Source: Agrobacterium tumefaciens (GTDB lineage: Bacteria; Pseudomonadota; Alphaproteobacteria; Rhizobiales; Rhizobiaceae). Taken from it: a stretch of DNA of 64,000 nt. The position numbers and the translations under genes were made by a program. This document shows positions 45,670 to 55,276 of the stretch, piece after piece. The DNA is taken from NCBI RefSeq assembly GCF_013337285.1, contig NZ_SUPW01000003.1, positions 62,001-126,000 on the forward strand, given 5' to 3'. The stretch's first letter is position 1. The number at the start of each line of letters is the position of its first letter. The notes under the pieces are model-generated. The model saw nothing but the letters and a program-made list of their open reading frames with translations, did no database searches and had not been told where the DNA came from.

Positions 45670-47664
45670 ATGTTCTCGAAAATACTGATCGCCAACAGGG
45701 GCGAAATCGCCTGCCGCATCATCCGCACCGCCGCCAGGATGGGCATCCGCACCGTCGCGGTCTATTCGGATGCCGACCGAAACGCCATGCATGTGGCGCT
45801 TGCCGACGAAGCCGTCGCCATCGGCCCCGCACCGGCGCGCGCCTCCTATCTCGATGCGGAAAAAATCATCGCAGCCGCAAAAGCAACCGGTGCGGAAGCG
45901 ATCCATCCGGGTTACGGCTTTCTGTCCGAAAATGCCGCCTTCGCCGAAGCCTGCGCCGCCGCTGACCTCATTTTCATCGGCCCGCCGCCGCAAGCAATCC
46001 GCGCCATGGGCGGCAAGAGCGAAGCGAAGGCGCTGATGGCGAAAGCCGGCGTTCCCATTGTTCCCGGCTATCACGGCGATGAGCAGGCCGAGAAACGGCT
46101 GGCGAGCGAGGCGGATAAGATCGGTTATCCGGTGTTGCTCAAGGCCTCTGCCGGCGGCGGCGGCAAGGGCATGCGCGTGGTTAGGCAAAAGCTCGACTTC
46201 GCAGCCGAGCTTGCCGGTGCCAAACGCGAAGCGCTGGCCGCCTTCGGCAATGACCGCATGCTGATCGAAAAATACCTGGAGCGTCCACGCCATGTGGAAG
46301 TGCAGGTCTTCGCCGATGGCCATGGCAATTGTGTTTCGCTTTTCGAGCGCGATTGCTCGATCCAACGTCGGCACCAGAAGGTCATAGAGGAAGCCCCTGC
46401 CCCCGGCCTGCCCGACGAGCTGCGCCAACGCATGTATGATGCGGCAACCGCTGCCGCCCGCGCCATAGACTATCGCGGTGCGGGAACCGTGGAGTTTTTG
46501 CTCGACCCTTCCGGCGAGTTCTATTTCATGGAAATGAACACCAGGCTTCAGGTCGAACATCCGGTCACGGAGTATATTACCGGCCTCGATCTGGTCGAAT
46601 GGCAGATCCGCGTCGCGAACGGCGAGGCCCTGCCGGAAGGCTGGGCCGATCTCCGTATCAACGGCCATGCCATCGAGGCGCGGATTTATGCCGAAGACCC
46701 GGCAAATGATTTCCTGCCGTCGATCGGCACGGTCAGCCGTCTGATCTTTCCTGATGACGGCCCGCACCTCCGGATCGACAGCGGCATCCGCGCCGGCGAT
46801 GCCATCACCGTGCATTATGATCCGATGATCGCCAAACTGATCGTCTGGGATCACGACCGAGCCGCCGCCGTGCGGCGGCTGCGGCTAGCGCTGGAAAAAC
46901 TGGCGATCTGCGGCGTCACCAGCAATGTTGCGTTTCTGGCGCGGCTTGCAGGGCTCGAGGCTTTTGCCACCGCCGATCTCGATACCGGCTTCATCCCCCG
47001 CAACGAGGCAGCGCTTTTCGCCCCCGCAGTCACCGGCGAGAGCGAAATCGCCATAGCTGCGCTCGGCCTCCTTCTGTCACGACAGAAAGCGGCCGGGACC
47101 AGTTCCCCATCATCGGCCGATCCCCATAGCCCATGGAACAACACCAACGCTTTCCGCCTGAATGCACCGACGCGGGAAACCCTGAATTTCACTCTCGACC
47201 ACCAGCCGCTCGCGGTTGCTGTTACGCATGAGGACGGGTTTTCGCTGGAAATCGGCGGAGGGATGATCCGTGTCAGTGGTAATCTCGCAGAGAATGGCAA
47301 GCTGCGTGCGGTCATGGATGGAAGGCAGAGGCAGGGCTATTTCTTCGCCGAGGACAGCAGCCATACGCTTTTTCTGGACGGCGAGCATTATCGCATCAGC
47401 CAGCCAGACCCCGTCGATATCGCGGATGCCACCACCCATACCGGCGGTCTGGAAGCACCCATGCCGGGCGTTATCCGCGCCGTACTCAGCCAGAAAGGTA
47501 CGCTCGTTGAAGCCGGCGAGGCGCTGGTGGTGATGGAGGCGATGAAAATGGAACACACGATCCGTGCCCCGACAAAAGGCACCGTTACCGCTATCAATTG
47601 CGCAGAAGGCGATATGGTGGCGGCCGGTGCGGTGCTGGTGGATTTCGAGCCGGAGGGCACCTGA
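45670..47664 (+). CDS. liuD: 3-Methylcrotonyl-CoA carboxylase alpha subunit (biotin carboxylase and carrier)
   Basis: The 664-residue subunit has a biotin carboxylase part (MFSKILIANRGEIACRIIRT, GGGGKGMRVV, EMNTRLQVEHPVTE) and a C-terminal biotinyl domain with K626 in VMEAMKMEH. Between them is the weakly conserved BT region typical of MccA. I start it at 45670 because this restores the universal N-terminus; the longer frame overlaps the beta gene. Stop and the next ATG are 1 bp apart, so translation is coupled. Confidence 0.95.
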   Translation: MFSKILIANRGEIACRIIRTAARMGIRTVAVYSDADRNAMHVALADEAVAIGPAPARASYLDAEKIIAAAKATGAEAIHPGYGFLSENAAFAEACAAADLIFIGPPPQAIRAMGGKSEAKALMAKAGVPIVPGYHGDEQAEKRLASEADKIGYPVLLKASAGGGGKGMRVVRQKLDFAAELAGAKREALAAFGNDRMLIEKYLERPRHVEVQVFADGHGNCVSLFERDCSIQRRHQKVIEEAPAPGLPDELRQRMYDAATAAARAIDYRGAGTVEFLLDPSGEFYFMEMNTRLQVEHPVTEYITGLDLVEWQIRVANGEALPEGWADLRINGHAIEARIYAEDPANDFLPSIGTVSRLIFPDDGPHLRIDSGIRAGDAITVHYDPMIAKLIVWDHDRAAAVRRLRLALEKLAICGVTSNVAFLARLAGLEAFATADLDTGFIPRNEAALFAPAVTGESEIAIAALGLLLSRQKAAGTSSPSSADPHSPWNNTNAFRLNAPTRETLNFTLDHQPLAVAVTHEDGFSLEIGGGMIRVSGNLAENGKLRAVMDGRQRQGYFFAEDSSHTLFLDGEHYRISQPDPVDIADATTHTGGLEAPMPGVIRAVLSQKGTLVEAGEALVVMEAMKMEHTIRAPTKGTVTAINCAEGDMVAAGAVLVDFEPEGT

Positions 47665-47665
47665 C

Positions 47666-48592
47666 ATGGGTTTTCCGCAAGCGGCAAAGATTGTCGAAGT
47701 CGGCGCGCGTGACGGTCTTCAAAATGAAAGTGCGGAGGTTTCCACCGCCATCAAGATCGAACTCATCGAGCGGCTGGCCGCAGCCGGGTTGGCAGCCATC
47801 GAGGCGGGAGCCTTCGTTTCACCCAAAAAAGTGCCGCAAATGGCAGGTTCGAAAGAGGTGTTTCAGGGCCTTAGACGGCGACCCGGCACGGCCTATCCGG
47901 CGCTTGTTCCCAATATGAAAGGTTTCGAGGCGGCCATCGAAGCCGGTGTGACGGAAATCGCCGTTTTCGTTTCCGCATCAGAAGGCTTCAGCCAGCACAA
48001 TATCGGCTGCTCGCGCGCTGAAAGCCTTAAGCGGCTGCACGATGTCGCGCAGGCGGCCGCCGACCGAAATATCCACATGCGAGGTTACGTCTCCTGCATT
48101 GCCGGCTGCCCCTATGACGGAGCGGTTGCGCCCGATGAGGTCGCCGCGATGGCCGAGGCGCTTGTCGCGCTTGGCTGCCATGAGATTTCGCTCGGCGATA
48201 CGATCGGCATCGGCACGGCCAACCGGATTCGCAATGTCATCGAGCGGGTGTCGACCCGTATCCCGCGCGAAAAAATCGCCATGCATTTCCATGACACCTA
48301 TGGGCAGGGCGTCGCCAATGTGCTGGCCTCGCTGGAGGAAAGCATAGCCGTTTTCGACAGTTCCGTTGCCGGGCTGGGCGGCTGCCCCTTTGCGCCGGGG
48401 GCGAGCGGCAATGTCGCCACCGAAGATGTCGTTTATCTGCTGCAGGGGCTTGGCATCGAAACCGGTATCGACCTGATGGCCGTGGCGAAGATCGGAGACC
48501 GGATCAGCCGGTATCTCGGCAGGCCGAACGCGGCACGTGCCGGAAAAGCGCTGCTTGCCGCAAAACAGGAGGGTGACCTGCATGGCGGATGA
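47666..48592 (+). CDS. liuE: Hydroxymethylglutaryl-CoA lyase
   Basis: This 308-residue TIM-barrel enzyme splits HMG-CoA into acetyl-CoA and acetoacetate, the last step of leucine degradation. Features are VGARDGLQNE with the metal-binding and catalytic Arg/Asp, SCIAGCPYDG, HFHDTYGQG with the metal His pair, and the active-site loop GLGGCPFAPGASGNVATED with its catalytic Cys. The start at 47666 follows the alpha gene stop by 1 bp. The next gene overlaps its end by 11 bp. Confidence 0.95.
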   Translation: MGFPQAAKIVEVGARDGLQNESAEVSTAIKIELIERLAAAGLAAIEAGAFVSPKKVPQMAGSKEVFQGLRRRPGTAYPALVPNMKGFEAAIEAGVTEIAVFVSASEGFSQHNIGCSRAESLKRLHDVAQAAADRNIHMRGYVSCIAGCPYDGAVAPDEVAAMAEALVALGCHEISLGDTIGIGTANRIRNVIERVSTRIPREKIAMHFHDTYGQGVANVLASLEESIAVFDSSVAGLGGCPFAPGASGNVATEDVVYLLQGLGIETGIDLMAVAKIGDRISRYLGRPNAARAGKALLAAKQEGDLHGG

Positions 48593-49358
48593 GTTGTTGC
48601 GTGAGAGACGCACGGATGTTCTGTGGCTGACGCTTAACAGGCCCGAGGTGCACAATGCCCTCAACGCCGCCATGACGGATGCGCTTGCCGATGCCATCCG
48701 CGCGGCATCCGGTGACCGTGGTCTGCGCGCCGTGGTCATAACGGCAGCGGGAGACCGCAGTTTCTGTTCGGGGGCCGATCTCAAGGAGAGCGCCGGCGGC
48801 ATGTTCCTCTCACGGGATGGAACAAACCCCATTGCCGATGTGATGCGCGCCATTGAAACCTGCGACAAGATCGTCATCGCCCGCATCAACGGCCGGGTCT
48901 TGGCCGGTGGGCTCGGCCTCATTGCTGCCTGCGATCTTGCCTATGCCGCCGATCACGCCGAATTTGGTCTGCCGGAAGTGCGGGTCGGGCTTTTCCCGGC
49001 CATGGTGGCGGCGAAGCTTCTGGCGAAAATACCCTTGGGCGGGCTTCAGGAAATGGCTTATCTCGGCCAGCCAGTCAGCGCCCCGGAGGCAACAGGTCTC
49101 GGCCTTGTCAATCGCACCGCGCCTGCGGCCGAACTCGATGGCTTGATCGAGGATGTTCTTGCGAAGCTGCGACAGAATGCGCCGGGCGCCATCGCAGCCG
49201 GAAAGGCAGCCTTGCTGGCGATGCGCGACATGTCACCCGATGAGCGGCTTGCCTTTGCCGAAGGCGCCATCGCCGCCATCAGCAGCAGCGATGAAGCGCG
49301 CGAAGGGCGGCAGGCTTTTGCAGAAAAGCGGCCTCCTATATGGACCGGCAGGTCCTGA
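48582..49358 (+). CDS. liuC: Enoyl-CoA hydratase family, likely 3-methylglutaconyl-CoA hydratase
   Basis: This 258-residue crotonase-fold protein has the CoA-binding and oxyanion segments SGADLKESAGG and GGLGLIAACDLAYAADHAEFGLPEVRVGLFP. The start at 48582 overlaps the lyase gene, with AGGAGGG upstream. Its place in the isovaleryl-CoA/carboxylase/lyase operon supplies the missing hydration of 3-methylglutaconyl-CoA. It is the last gene of the operon; no terminator hairpin is seen before panC. Confidence 0.9.
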   Translation: MADELLRERRTDVLWLTLNRPEVHNALNAAMTDALADAIRAASGDRGLRAVVITAAGDRSFCSGADLKESAGGMFLSRDGTNPIADVMRAIETCDKIVIARINGRVLAGGLGLIAACDLAYAADHAEFGLPEVRVGLFPAMVAAKLLAKIPLGGLQEMAYLGQPVSAPEATGLGLVNRTAPAAELDGLIEDVLAKLRQNAPGAIAAGKAALLAMRDMSPDERLAFAEGAIAAISSSDEAREGRQAFAEKRPPIWTGRS

Positions 49359-49499
49359 ACCGCAGCACTTTCACCGCAGTCGTCGTCTCTTGAGGCGCTA
49401 ATCGATATAATGCCCGCAGCCGCGTTGACCCCGTTCGGCAAATCGCGTTTTATCCAGCACCTTTCGCCGGACGGTGATCGGGCAGCCGGAGGAGACCCC

Positions 49500-50378
49500 A
49501 TGCGCCTTGTAAAAACCGTCGCCGAATTGCGGGATGCGATTTCCGCCTTTCGCCGCGAAGGCAAGAGTGTCGGCTTCGTGCCGACCATGGGTTTTCTCCA
49601 TATCGGCCACCTCACACTCGTTGCCCAAGCCAAGGCAGAAAACGACGTGACGGTGGTTTCCATCTTCGTCAATCCGCTGCAATTCGGCGCGAATGAGGAT
49701 CTGGCGCGTTACCCGCGTGACCTCGCCCGCGACAGCGCGCTGCTGGAAGAGGCCAGCGTCGATATTCTTTTCGCACCCGAGGTAACGGAGATGTATCCGC
49801 GCCCGATGTCGACCATCGTGGATGTGCTGGAACTGGGCAGCCAGCTGGAAGGTGCGGTGCGGCCGGGGCATTTTGCCGGCGTGACCACCGTCGTGACCAA
49901 GCTTTTTAATCTCGTCCAGCCGGATGCCGCCTATTTCGGCGAGAAAGACTATCAGCAGGTGACGCTGATCCGCCGCATGGTGGAAGACCTTGCCCAGCCG
50001 GTGCGGGTCGTTCCCGTCGCTACGGTGCGCGAGGCAGATGGGCTGGCCTGTTCTTCGCGCAACGTCTATCTAAGCCCTGAGCAACGCGCCGCCGCCGTGA
50101 TCGTGCCGCGAGCGCTTGAGGAAGCCAACCGGCTTTATGACCAAGGCCTCGACGATCCGGCCACCTTCGAAGCGGCAATAGAAAAGTTCATCGCCTCTGA
50201 GCCGCTGGCTTCGCCGGAGGTCGTTGCGGTGCGCGATCCCGATACGCTGGCGCCGGTTGCCTCCGTGCAGGCAGGCCCCGTGCTGGTGGCGCTGTTCGTT
50301 CGCTTCGGCAGCACGCGGCTCCTCGATAACCGCGTCATCGGCCGCGACAGAACTGAAAAAAGAGAGGCTGCCCAATGA
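49500..50378 (+). CDS. panC: Pantothenate synthetase
   Basis: The 292-residue ligase joins pantoate and beta-alanine with ATP. Motifs are [15 protein letters not shown] (HIGH-like signature), [38 protein letters not shown] and the late SSRNVYLS. The ATG at 49500 follows CCGGAGGAGA and gives the normal N-terminus; the frame is open back to 49410 without homology. It overlaps panB by ATGA, so both steps of pantothenate synthesis are coupled. Confidence 0.95.
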   Translation: MRLVKTVAELRDAISAFRREGKSVGFVPTMGFLHIGHLTLVAQAKAENDVTVVSIFVNPLQFGANEDLARYPRDLARDSALLEEASVDILFAPEVTEMYPRPMSTIVDVLELGSQLEGAVRPGHFAGVTTVVTKLFNLVQPDAAYFGEKDYQQVTLIRRMVEDLAQPVRVVPVATVREADGLACSSRNVYLSPEQRAAAVIVPRALEEANRLYDQGLDDPATFEAAIEKFIASEPLASPEVVAVRDPDTLAPVASVQAGPVLVALFVRFGSTRLLDNRVIGRDRTEKREAAQ

Positions 50379-51214
50379 GCACCCATGGAAAACTGAAGCG
50401 GCTGACGACAGCCTCCATCCGGCAGATGAAAGGTGAGGCGCGCATCGTCTGTCTCACCGCCTATACGACGCCGATCGCCCGCCTGCTCGATCCGCATTGC
50501 GATCTGCTGCTGGTAGGAGATTCCCTCGGCATGGTGCTTTACGGCATGGACACGACGGTTGGCGTCACACTGGATATGATGATCGCCCATGGCAGCGCCG
50601 TCATGCGCGGCGTCGAGCATGCCTGCGTCATCGTCGATCTTCCCTTCGGCACCTATCAGGAATCCAAGGAACAGGCCTTTCGCAACGCGGTGCGGGTGAT
50701 GCAGGAAACCGGCTGCGACGGCGTGAAGCTGGAAGGCGGCGAAGAAATGGCCGAAACCATCGCCTTTCTGGTAGCGCGCGGCATTCCCGTGTTCGGCCAT
50801 GTCGGGCTGATGCCGCAACTGGTCCACACCGCCGGCGGCTTCCGCTCGCTCGGACATTCGGAGGCGGAAACGCAGAAAATCTGGCGCGATGCAATTGCGG
50901 TCGATCAGGCCGGCGCCTTCGCCATCGTCGTGGAGGGCACCGTCGAGCCGCTTGCCCGCGAGCTGACCGAGAAACTTTCCGTCCCCACCATCGGCATCGG
51001 CGCATCGCCGGCCTGCGACGGGCAGGTCTTGGTGTCCGACGACATGCTCGGCCTCTTCACCGACTTCAAACCGAAATTCGTCAAGCGATTTGCCGATCTT
51101 GGTTCGACGGTTTCGGGTGCGGCAAGGGACTATGCCGATGAGGTGCGTTCCGGCGCGTTTCCTGGGCCGGAGCACACGTTTCAGGTGCGCAAGCAACCGC
51201 CTTCGGGGGAGTGA
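50375..51214 (+). CDS. panB: 3-Methyl-2-oxobutanoate hydroxymethyltransferase
   Basis: This 279-residue TIM-barrel enzyme uses methylene-tetrahydrofolate to convert 2-oxoisovalerate to ketopantoate. Motifs are [26 protein letters not shown] (metal Asp), [19 protein letters not shown], and GHVGLMPQ. Its substrate is also the valine-derived substrate of the Bkd complex encoded about 10 kb away on the other strand. The gene is followed by a repeat-containing gap and the convergent end of rhaI. Confidence 0.95.
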   Translation: MSTHGKLKRLTTASIRQMKGEARIVCLTAYTTPIARLLDPHCDLLLVGDSLGMVLYGMDTTVGVTLDMMIAHGSAVMRGVEHACVIVDLPFGTYQESKEQAFRNAVRVMQETGCDGVKLEGGEEMAETIAFLVARGIPVFGHVGLMPQLVHTAGGFRSLGHSEAETQKIWRDAIAVDQAGAFAIVVEGTVEPLARELTEKLSVPTIGIGASPACDGQVLVSDDMLGLFTDFKPKFVKRFADLGSTVSGAARDYADEVRSGAFPGPEHTFQVRKQPPSGE

Positions 51215-51289
51215 CGGGCCAAGGTATAGAGCGGGCGAGGTCCGTGACCAACGCCTTCGCCTCCGTCATGCTCGGGCCAAGCCCACTCC

Positions 51290-51440
51290 TGTCCGGTTTA
51301 AGTTTTTGGACAGGCTGCCGCCCCTTGCAGTGAAGGGTGCATTCTCTCGACGTCATCCTCGGTCCTGTGCCGAGGATCTAATCATGTTGAATAAAACCAA
51401 TATGTTGCAGATCCTCGGGACAGGCCCGAGGATGACGTCG
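51290..51440 (+). repeat. Composite intergenic repeat: TGTCCGGTTTAA element plus family A palindromes, copy 3
   Basis: At 51290-51312 the imperfect palindrome TGTCCGGTTTAA...TGGACA appears, and at 51348-51440 a family A unit with two hairpins and terminal CGACGTCATCC/GGATGACGTCG. Order and spacing match the copy at 26601-26760. It lies between the convergent ends of panB and rhaI, in a 286-bp gap without other features. Confidence 0.87.
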
Positions 51441-51500
51441 TGTTTGAGGCAAGCTTGTCGATAACGCTTGGAACCAGCGCTTATCCCTGCAACATCAACC

Positions 51501-52793
51501 CTACACAATACCGCCGCTACCGCCAACCGAAGCCGGCCGTTCCGCCGCAACGAGGCTGCGATAACCACTCGCACGGTAGGTCGCGATTGGATCGATCGCA
51601 CCGCCAGCCAATTGCCGGGCCTGCGCAAGGATCGGTTCTACATCCGTGCGATAAGCCCGTTTCAGCATATCGGAAGCCATCAGCGCATCATTATCCTGCT
51701 GGTAGCCGTCGAGAGCGGCGCGATCCACCAGCAGAGCCTGCGCATAGGCGCGGCGGATTTCATTGGCGCTGGAGATCAGGCTTTCGATCGGGTCCGTCAC
51801 ATTATGCGACTGGTCGATCATGTGGGCCGGATGGAAACCCTTTACGCCGCGATATTCCGCATCCACCAGCTCGTTAAAAACGAGGAACAGGCGGTATGGC
51901 TCTATCGAACCGGCATCCAGATCGTCATCGCCATATTTGCTGTCGTTGAAGTGGAAACCGCCGAGCTTGCCGAACTGGATAAGCCGGGCGACGATCATCT
52001 CGATATTGGTATTGGGCGCATGGTGGCCGAGATCGACGAGGCAGAAGGCCTTTTCGCCGAGCGTATTGGCGATGAGGTAATTGGTGCCCCAATCCTGCAC
52101 GACGGTCGAATAAAACGCCGGCTCATACATCTTGTGTTCGGAAAAGATGCGCCAGTCATCCGGCAGCGCCTTGTAGATATCGGCCATGCCGGCAAGATAA
52201 CGCTCGAAACTTCTGGTGAAATTGCTCTGGCCGGGGAAGTTCGAACCATCGCCCACCCACACCGTCAGCGCCTTGGAGCCGATGGCCTTGCCGATTTCGA
52301 TGCATTCGATGTTGTGCTCAACAGCCTGCCGGCGCGTGGCGGCGTCGGTGTGGCTGAGCGAACCATATTTGTAGGAATGGCTCTGGCCCGGCGCATCCGA
52401 AAACGTGTTGGAATTCATGGCGTCGAAGCCGAGACCCAGCGCATCGGCATGGGCCTTCAACCGCTTCGGATCTTCCTTGTCCCACGGGATATGCAGGGAG
52501 ACATTCGGTGTGGCGCGCGTCAGCTGGTTGATGACGGCGCAATCATCGAGCTTGTCGAAAATGCCGCGTGGCTCTCCCGTGCCGGGAAAACGGGCAAAAC
52601 GGGTACCGCCGGTGCCCACGCCCCAGGAAGGCACGGCGACGAAAAATTCCGCAACTTTCGCGGTGACAGCATCGATATCGATGTTGCGACGCGCAAGCTG
52701 GTTGCCGAGCGCGTCGTAGTCTTCCTTATGCGCGGCTGCGCGCTTGCCATTTTCAACCGCGATCAAATCGGCGGTGATTTTCGTCTCGGTCAT
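51501..52793 (-). CDS. rhaI: L-rhamnose isomerase (Pseudomonas stutzeri/rhizobial type)
   Basis: This 430-residue metal-dependent TIM-barrel isomerase converts L-rhamnose to L-rhamnulose; length equals that of the P. stutzeri enzyme. Segments are SWGVGTGGTRFARFPG, LTVWVGDGSNFPGQ, FSEHKMYEPAFYSTVVQDWG with the metal Glu, LVDLGHHAPNTNIEM with metal Asp/His, and GGFHFNDSKYGDDDLDAGS. The start at 52793 follows GGGGAGGAAA. It lies downstream of rhaD on the same strand but 187 bp away, with a palindromic repeat between. Confidence 0.95.
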   Translation of the reverse strand: MTETKITADLIAVENGKRAAAHKEDYDALGNQLARRNIDIDAVTAKVAEFFVAVPSWGVGTGGTRFARFPGTGEPRGIFDKLDDCAVINQLTRATPNVSLHIPWDKEDPKRLKAHADALGLGFDAMNSNTFSDAPGQSHSYKYGSLSHTDAATRRQAVEHNIECIEIGKAIGSKALTVWVGDGSNFPGQSNFTRSFERYLAGMADIYKALPDDWRIFSEHKMYEPAFYSTVVQDWGTNYLIANTLGEKAFCLVDLGHHAPNTNIEMIVARLIQFGKLGGFHFNDSKYGDDDLDAGSIEPYRLFLVFNELVDAEYRGVKGFHPAHMIDQSHNVTDPIESLISSANEIRRAYAQALLVDRAALDGYQQDNDALMASDMLKRAYRTDVEPILAQARQLAGGAIDPIATYRASGYRSLVAAERPASVGGSGGIV

Positions 52794-52844
52794 TTTTTCC
52801 TCCCCGGAAATCAATCCGTACATGCTAGTTGATCACGCTCAATC

Positions 52845-52957
52845 CGTCATACCGGCCCTGAGCCGGTATCCAGCCAGCCCAAATCCTTGGGCTGAAAAGA
52901 CCCTTCTCGCCGCGCAAACGCGCGTCGGCTGTATTCCGGCTCAAGGCCGGAATGACG
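52845..52957. repeat. Palindromic intergenic repeat (family B) between rhaD and rhaI
   Basis: GTCATACCGGCCCTGAG and the later CTCAAGGCCGGAATGAC form a long inverted pair, each arm also a hairpin of its own (CCGGCCCTGAGCCGG, CCGGCTCAAGGCCGG). CAGCCC.. and CGCGCAAACGCGCG form inner hairpins. It may process or stabilise the rhaDI transcript, and is unlike family A. Confidence 0.75.
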
Positions 52958-52980
52958 AAAGTAAGAACGCGCCAAACGCC

Positions 52981-55077
52981 TTATCGCGTAAAACTCTGCG
53001 CATTACCGGCATCGACATTGATGATGTTGCCGGTCGACTTGGCCGAAACATCGGATGCCAGGAAGTAGATCGCCTCTGCAATATCTTCCGGCAACACGTT
53101 GAGCTTCAGCAGCGAGCGCTTGCGATAATGTTCCTCCAGATCGGTTACTTCGATCTTGGAAGAAGCAGCACGCTGCTCGCGCCACTCGCCGTTCCAGATC
53201 TTCGAACCGCGCAGTACCGCATCGGGATTGACGGTATTGACTCGAATGCCGGCTTCAGCGCCTTCGAGAGCAAGGCAACGGGCCAGATGGATTTCCGCTG
53301 CTTTGGCCGTGCAATAGGCCGAAGCGTTAGGCGAGGATGCGAGACCGTTCTTCGAGGCGACGAACACGACGTTGCCACCGAGATTTTGCCGTCGCAGCAG
53401 CCGGAATGCTTCGCGCGACACGAGGAAATAACCGGTGGCGAGAATGTCGATATTCTTGTTCCACATGGCGAGCGTGGTTTCTTCCACCGGCGCGGAGGAA
53501 GCGATGCCGGCGTTGGAAACGAGAATATCCACGCCGCCGAATTCCACACTCGCTTGTGCGAAAGCGGAAATGACGGCGTCTTCCTGCGTCACATCCAGCT
53601 TGACGCTGCGTACCGCGTCCGCGCTGTAGCGCTTGGCGAAATCGCCCTTTGCGGCTTCCAGCGCCGCCTCGTCAATATCGGCGAGCACAACGCAGGCGCC
53701 CTCGGCCACCAGCCGTTCCGCCGTTGCCCGGCCGATGCCGCCAGCGCCGCCGGTGACGAAGGCCACGCGGCCGGCAAGGCTTTTGGGCTTCGGCATGCGC
53801 TGCAGCTTTGCCTCTTCCAGCAGCCAATATTCGATATCGAAAGCTTCCTGCTCGGGAAGACCCTGATATTCGGACACGGTGGAAGCACCGCGCATGACAT
53901 TGATGGCGTTGACATAAAATTCACCGGCGATACGAGCGGTGGCCTTGTCCTTGGCAAAGGACAACATGCCCACACCGGGGATCAGGAAGATCACCGGGTT
54001 CGGGTCGCGTATTTTAGGCGAATTGTCGTGGCGGCAGGCTTCGTAATAACGTGTGTAATCGGCCCGGTAAGCCTCGAGCGCCTTGTCCAGACCGGCCATC
54101 AGCGCATCCACATCGGGATTTGCCGTATCGAGGTCGAGGATCAATGGGCGGATTTTGGTGCGCAGGAAATGATCCGGGCAGGACGTGCCGAGATTACCGA
54201 GCGGCTTCAGGTCATTCGAATTGACGAATTCGAGAACCGCATCCTGATCATCGAAATGACCGAGCTTGCGCTCCTCGCGGCCAATGCGGCCACGGATTTC
54301 CGGCATCAGCCGGGCAGCGATGGCGCGACGCTCAGTCTCAGGCAGGCTCTTGGCCACGGCACCACCAAAGATCGTCTTGCCTTCAGTCTGCCCCGCAAAC
54401 CATTCGATCGCCTTGTTGATGATGGCGAGCGTCAGTTCGTAACAGGCCTTGGCGTCGTTATCCCAGGTGAACAGGCCGTGGCTTTCCAGCACCACGCCCT
54501 TGGCCTTCGGATTGGCCTTGACGAAAGCTTCCAGATCGAGACCGAGCTGGAAACCGGGACGACGCCAAGGCAGCCAGCCGATTTCATCGCCAAAGATCTG
54601 CTGCGTCAGTTCTTTCGAATTCTTCGACGCTGCAATCGCGATGATCGCGTCCGGATGCATATGATCGACGTGATCATAAGGCACGAAACCATGCAGCGGC
54701 GTATCGATGGAGGCGGCGCGCGGGTTGAGGTTGAAGGTGCAATGCGGCAGGAAACCGACCATGCGGTCCTCGTCAGCAACACCCTTGTAGATGCCCTTCA
54801 GCGCTTCCAGCTTGTCGAGATAGAGTGTCGAAAAGCCATCGATCTTGATGGTGCCAACATCGCCACCGGAGCCTTTGACCCACATGACGCGGACCTTCTC
54901 GCCAGTCAGCGGATCGGTTTCCAGCACTTTTGCGGAGGTGTTTCCGCCGCCGTAATTGGTGATGCGCTTGTCAGCACCCAGCAGATTGGAACGATAAAGC
55001 AGCTTGCCGGGCTCATCGAGCGTTCTGGCGTAAGCGTCGTCCCAACGGCTTTCGAGAAGGCGGGATGTTCCCGTCAT
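52981..55077 (-). CDS. rhaD: Bifunctional rhamnulose-1-phosphate aldolase / short-chain dehydrogenase
   Basis: The 698-residue fusion has an N-terminal class II aldolase part (NYGGGNTSAKV, and the zinc-site PYDHVDHMHPDA) and a short-chain dehydrogenase from about residue 430 (VAFVTGGAGGIG, then the NAG strand, with Ser, Tyr and Lys in SKNG...SAYCTAKAAE). The first splits rhamnulose-1-phosphate into DHAP and lactaldehyde; the second is believed to oxidise lactaldehyde. The start at 55077 follows GGGAGGAAG; frame extension to 55173 lies in the promoter. This fusion is the rhizobial form. Confidence 0.94.
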   Translation of the reverse strand: MTGTSRLLESRWDDAYARTLDEPGKLLYRSNLLGADKRITNYGGGNTSAKVLETDPLTGEKVRVMWVKGSGGDVGTIKIDGFSTLYLDKLEALKGIYKGVADEDRMVGFLPHCTFNLNPRAASIDTPLHGFVPYDHVDHMHPDAIIAIAASKNSKELTQQIFGDEIGWLPWRRPGFQLGLDLEAFVKANPKAKGVVLESHGLFTWDNDAKACYELTLAIINKAIEWFAGQTEGKTIFGGAVAKSLPETERRAIAARLMPEIRGRIGREERKLGHFDDQDAVLEFVNSNDLKPLGNLGTSCPDHFLRTKIRPLILDLDTANPDVDALMAGLDKALEAYRADYTRYYEACRHDNSPKIRDPNPVIFLIPGVGMLSFAKDKATARIAGEFYVNAINVMRGASTVSEYQGLPEQEAFDIEYWLLEEAKLQRMPKPKSLAGRVAFVTGGAGGIGRATAERLVAEGACVVLADIDEAALEAAKGDFAKRYSADAVRSVKLDVTQEDAVISAFAQASVEFGGVDILVSNAGIASSAPVEETTLAMWNKNIDILATGYFLVSREAFRLLRRQNLGGNVVFVASKNGLASSPNASAYCTAKAAEIHLARCLALEGAEAGIRVNTVNPDAVLRGSKIWNGEWREQRAASSKIEVTDLEEHYRKRSLLKLNVLPEDIAEAIYFLASDVSAKSTGNIINVDAGNAQSFTR

Positions 55078-55165
55078 GTCTTCCTCCCATATCGGTCTGC
55101 ATTGGCGGCACCGGCATCGGCCCGCATCCATTGATCGCAGGTATCGCGCATGCAAAAGCACAATG

Positions 55166-55234
55166 TCAATCAAAAACGATCATAAATTTTCATGTTGCAC
55201 CGCGAAATTGTTTAATTTGATCGTTCTTGATTGA
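55166..55234. promoter_or_regulatory. Paired operators in the rhaD-rhaR divergent promoter
   Basis: TCAATCAAAAACGATCA at 55166-55182 and the complement of TCAATCAAGAACGATCA at 55218-55234 form a 17-bp inverted pair with one mismatch. Centres are 52 bp apart, about five helical turns. Each arm runs into an outward-facing TTGACA (minus strand 55164-55169; plus strand 55231-55236). A DeoR-type repressor such as RhaR could bind both and loop the DNA. Confidence 0.75.
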
Positions 55235-55258
55235 CAAGTTAAAGAGATTGCGAATAAT
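55231..55258 (+). promoter_or_regulatory. Promoter of rhaRSTPQUK
   Basis: TTGACA (55231-55236), 16 bp, and AATAAT (55253-55258) lie just upstream of the CAGGAGG ribosome site of rhaR. The -35 overlaps the right operator arm, so repressor binding would block polymerase. Confidence 0.65.
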
Positions 55259-55276
55259 CACAATCAGGAGGACCCC

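Noticed and set aside
52744-55134. Very long open frame on the + strand (about 796 codons) across rhaD
   Set aside because: It is antisense to the clear aldolase/dehydrogenase gene, has no ribosome site and its composition reflects high-GC third positions of rhaD.
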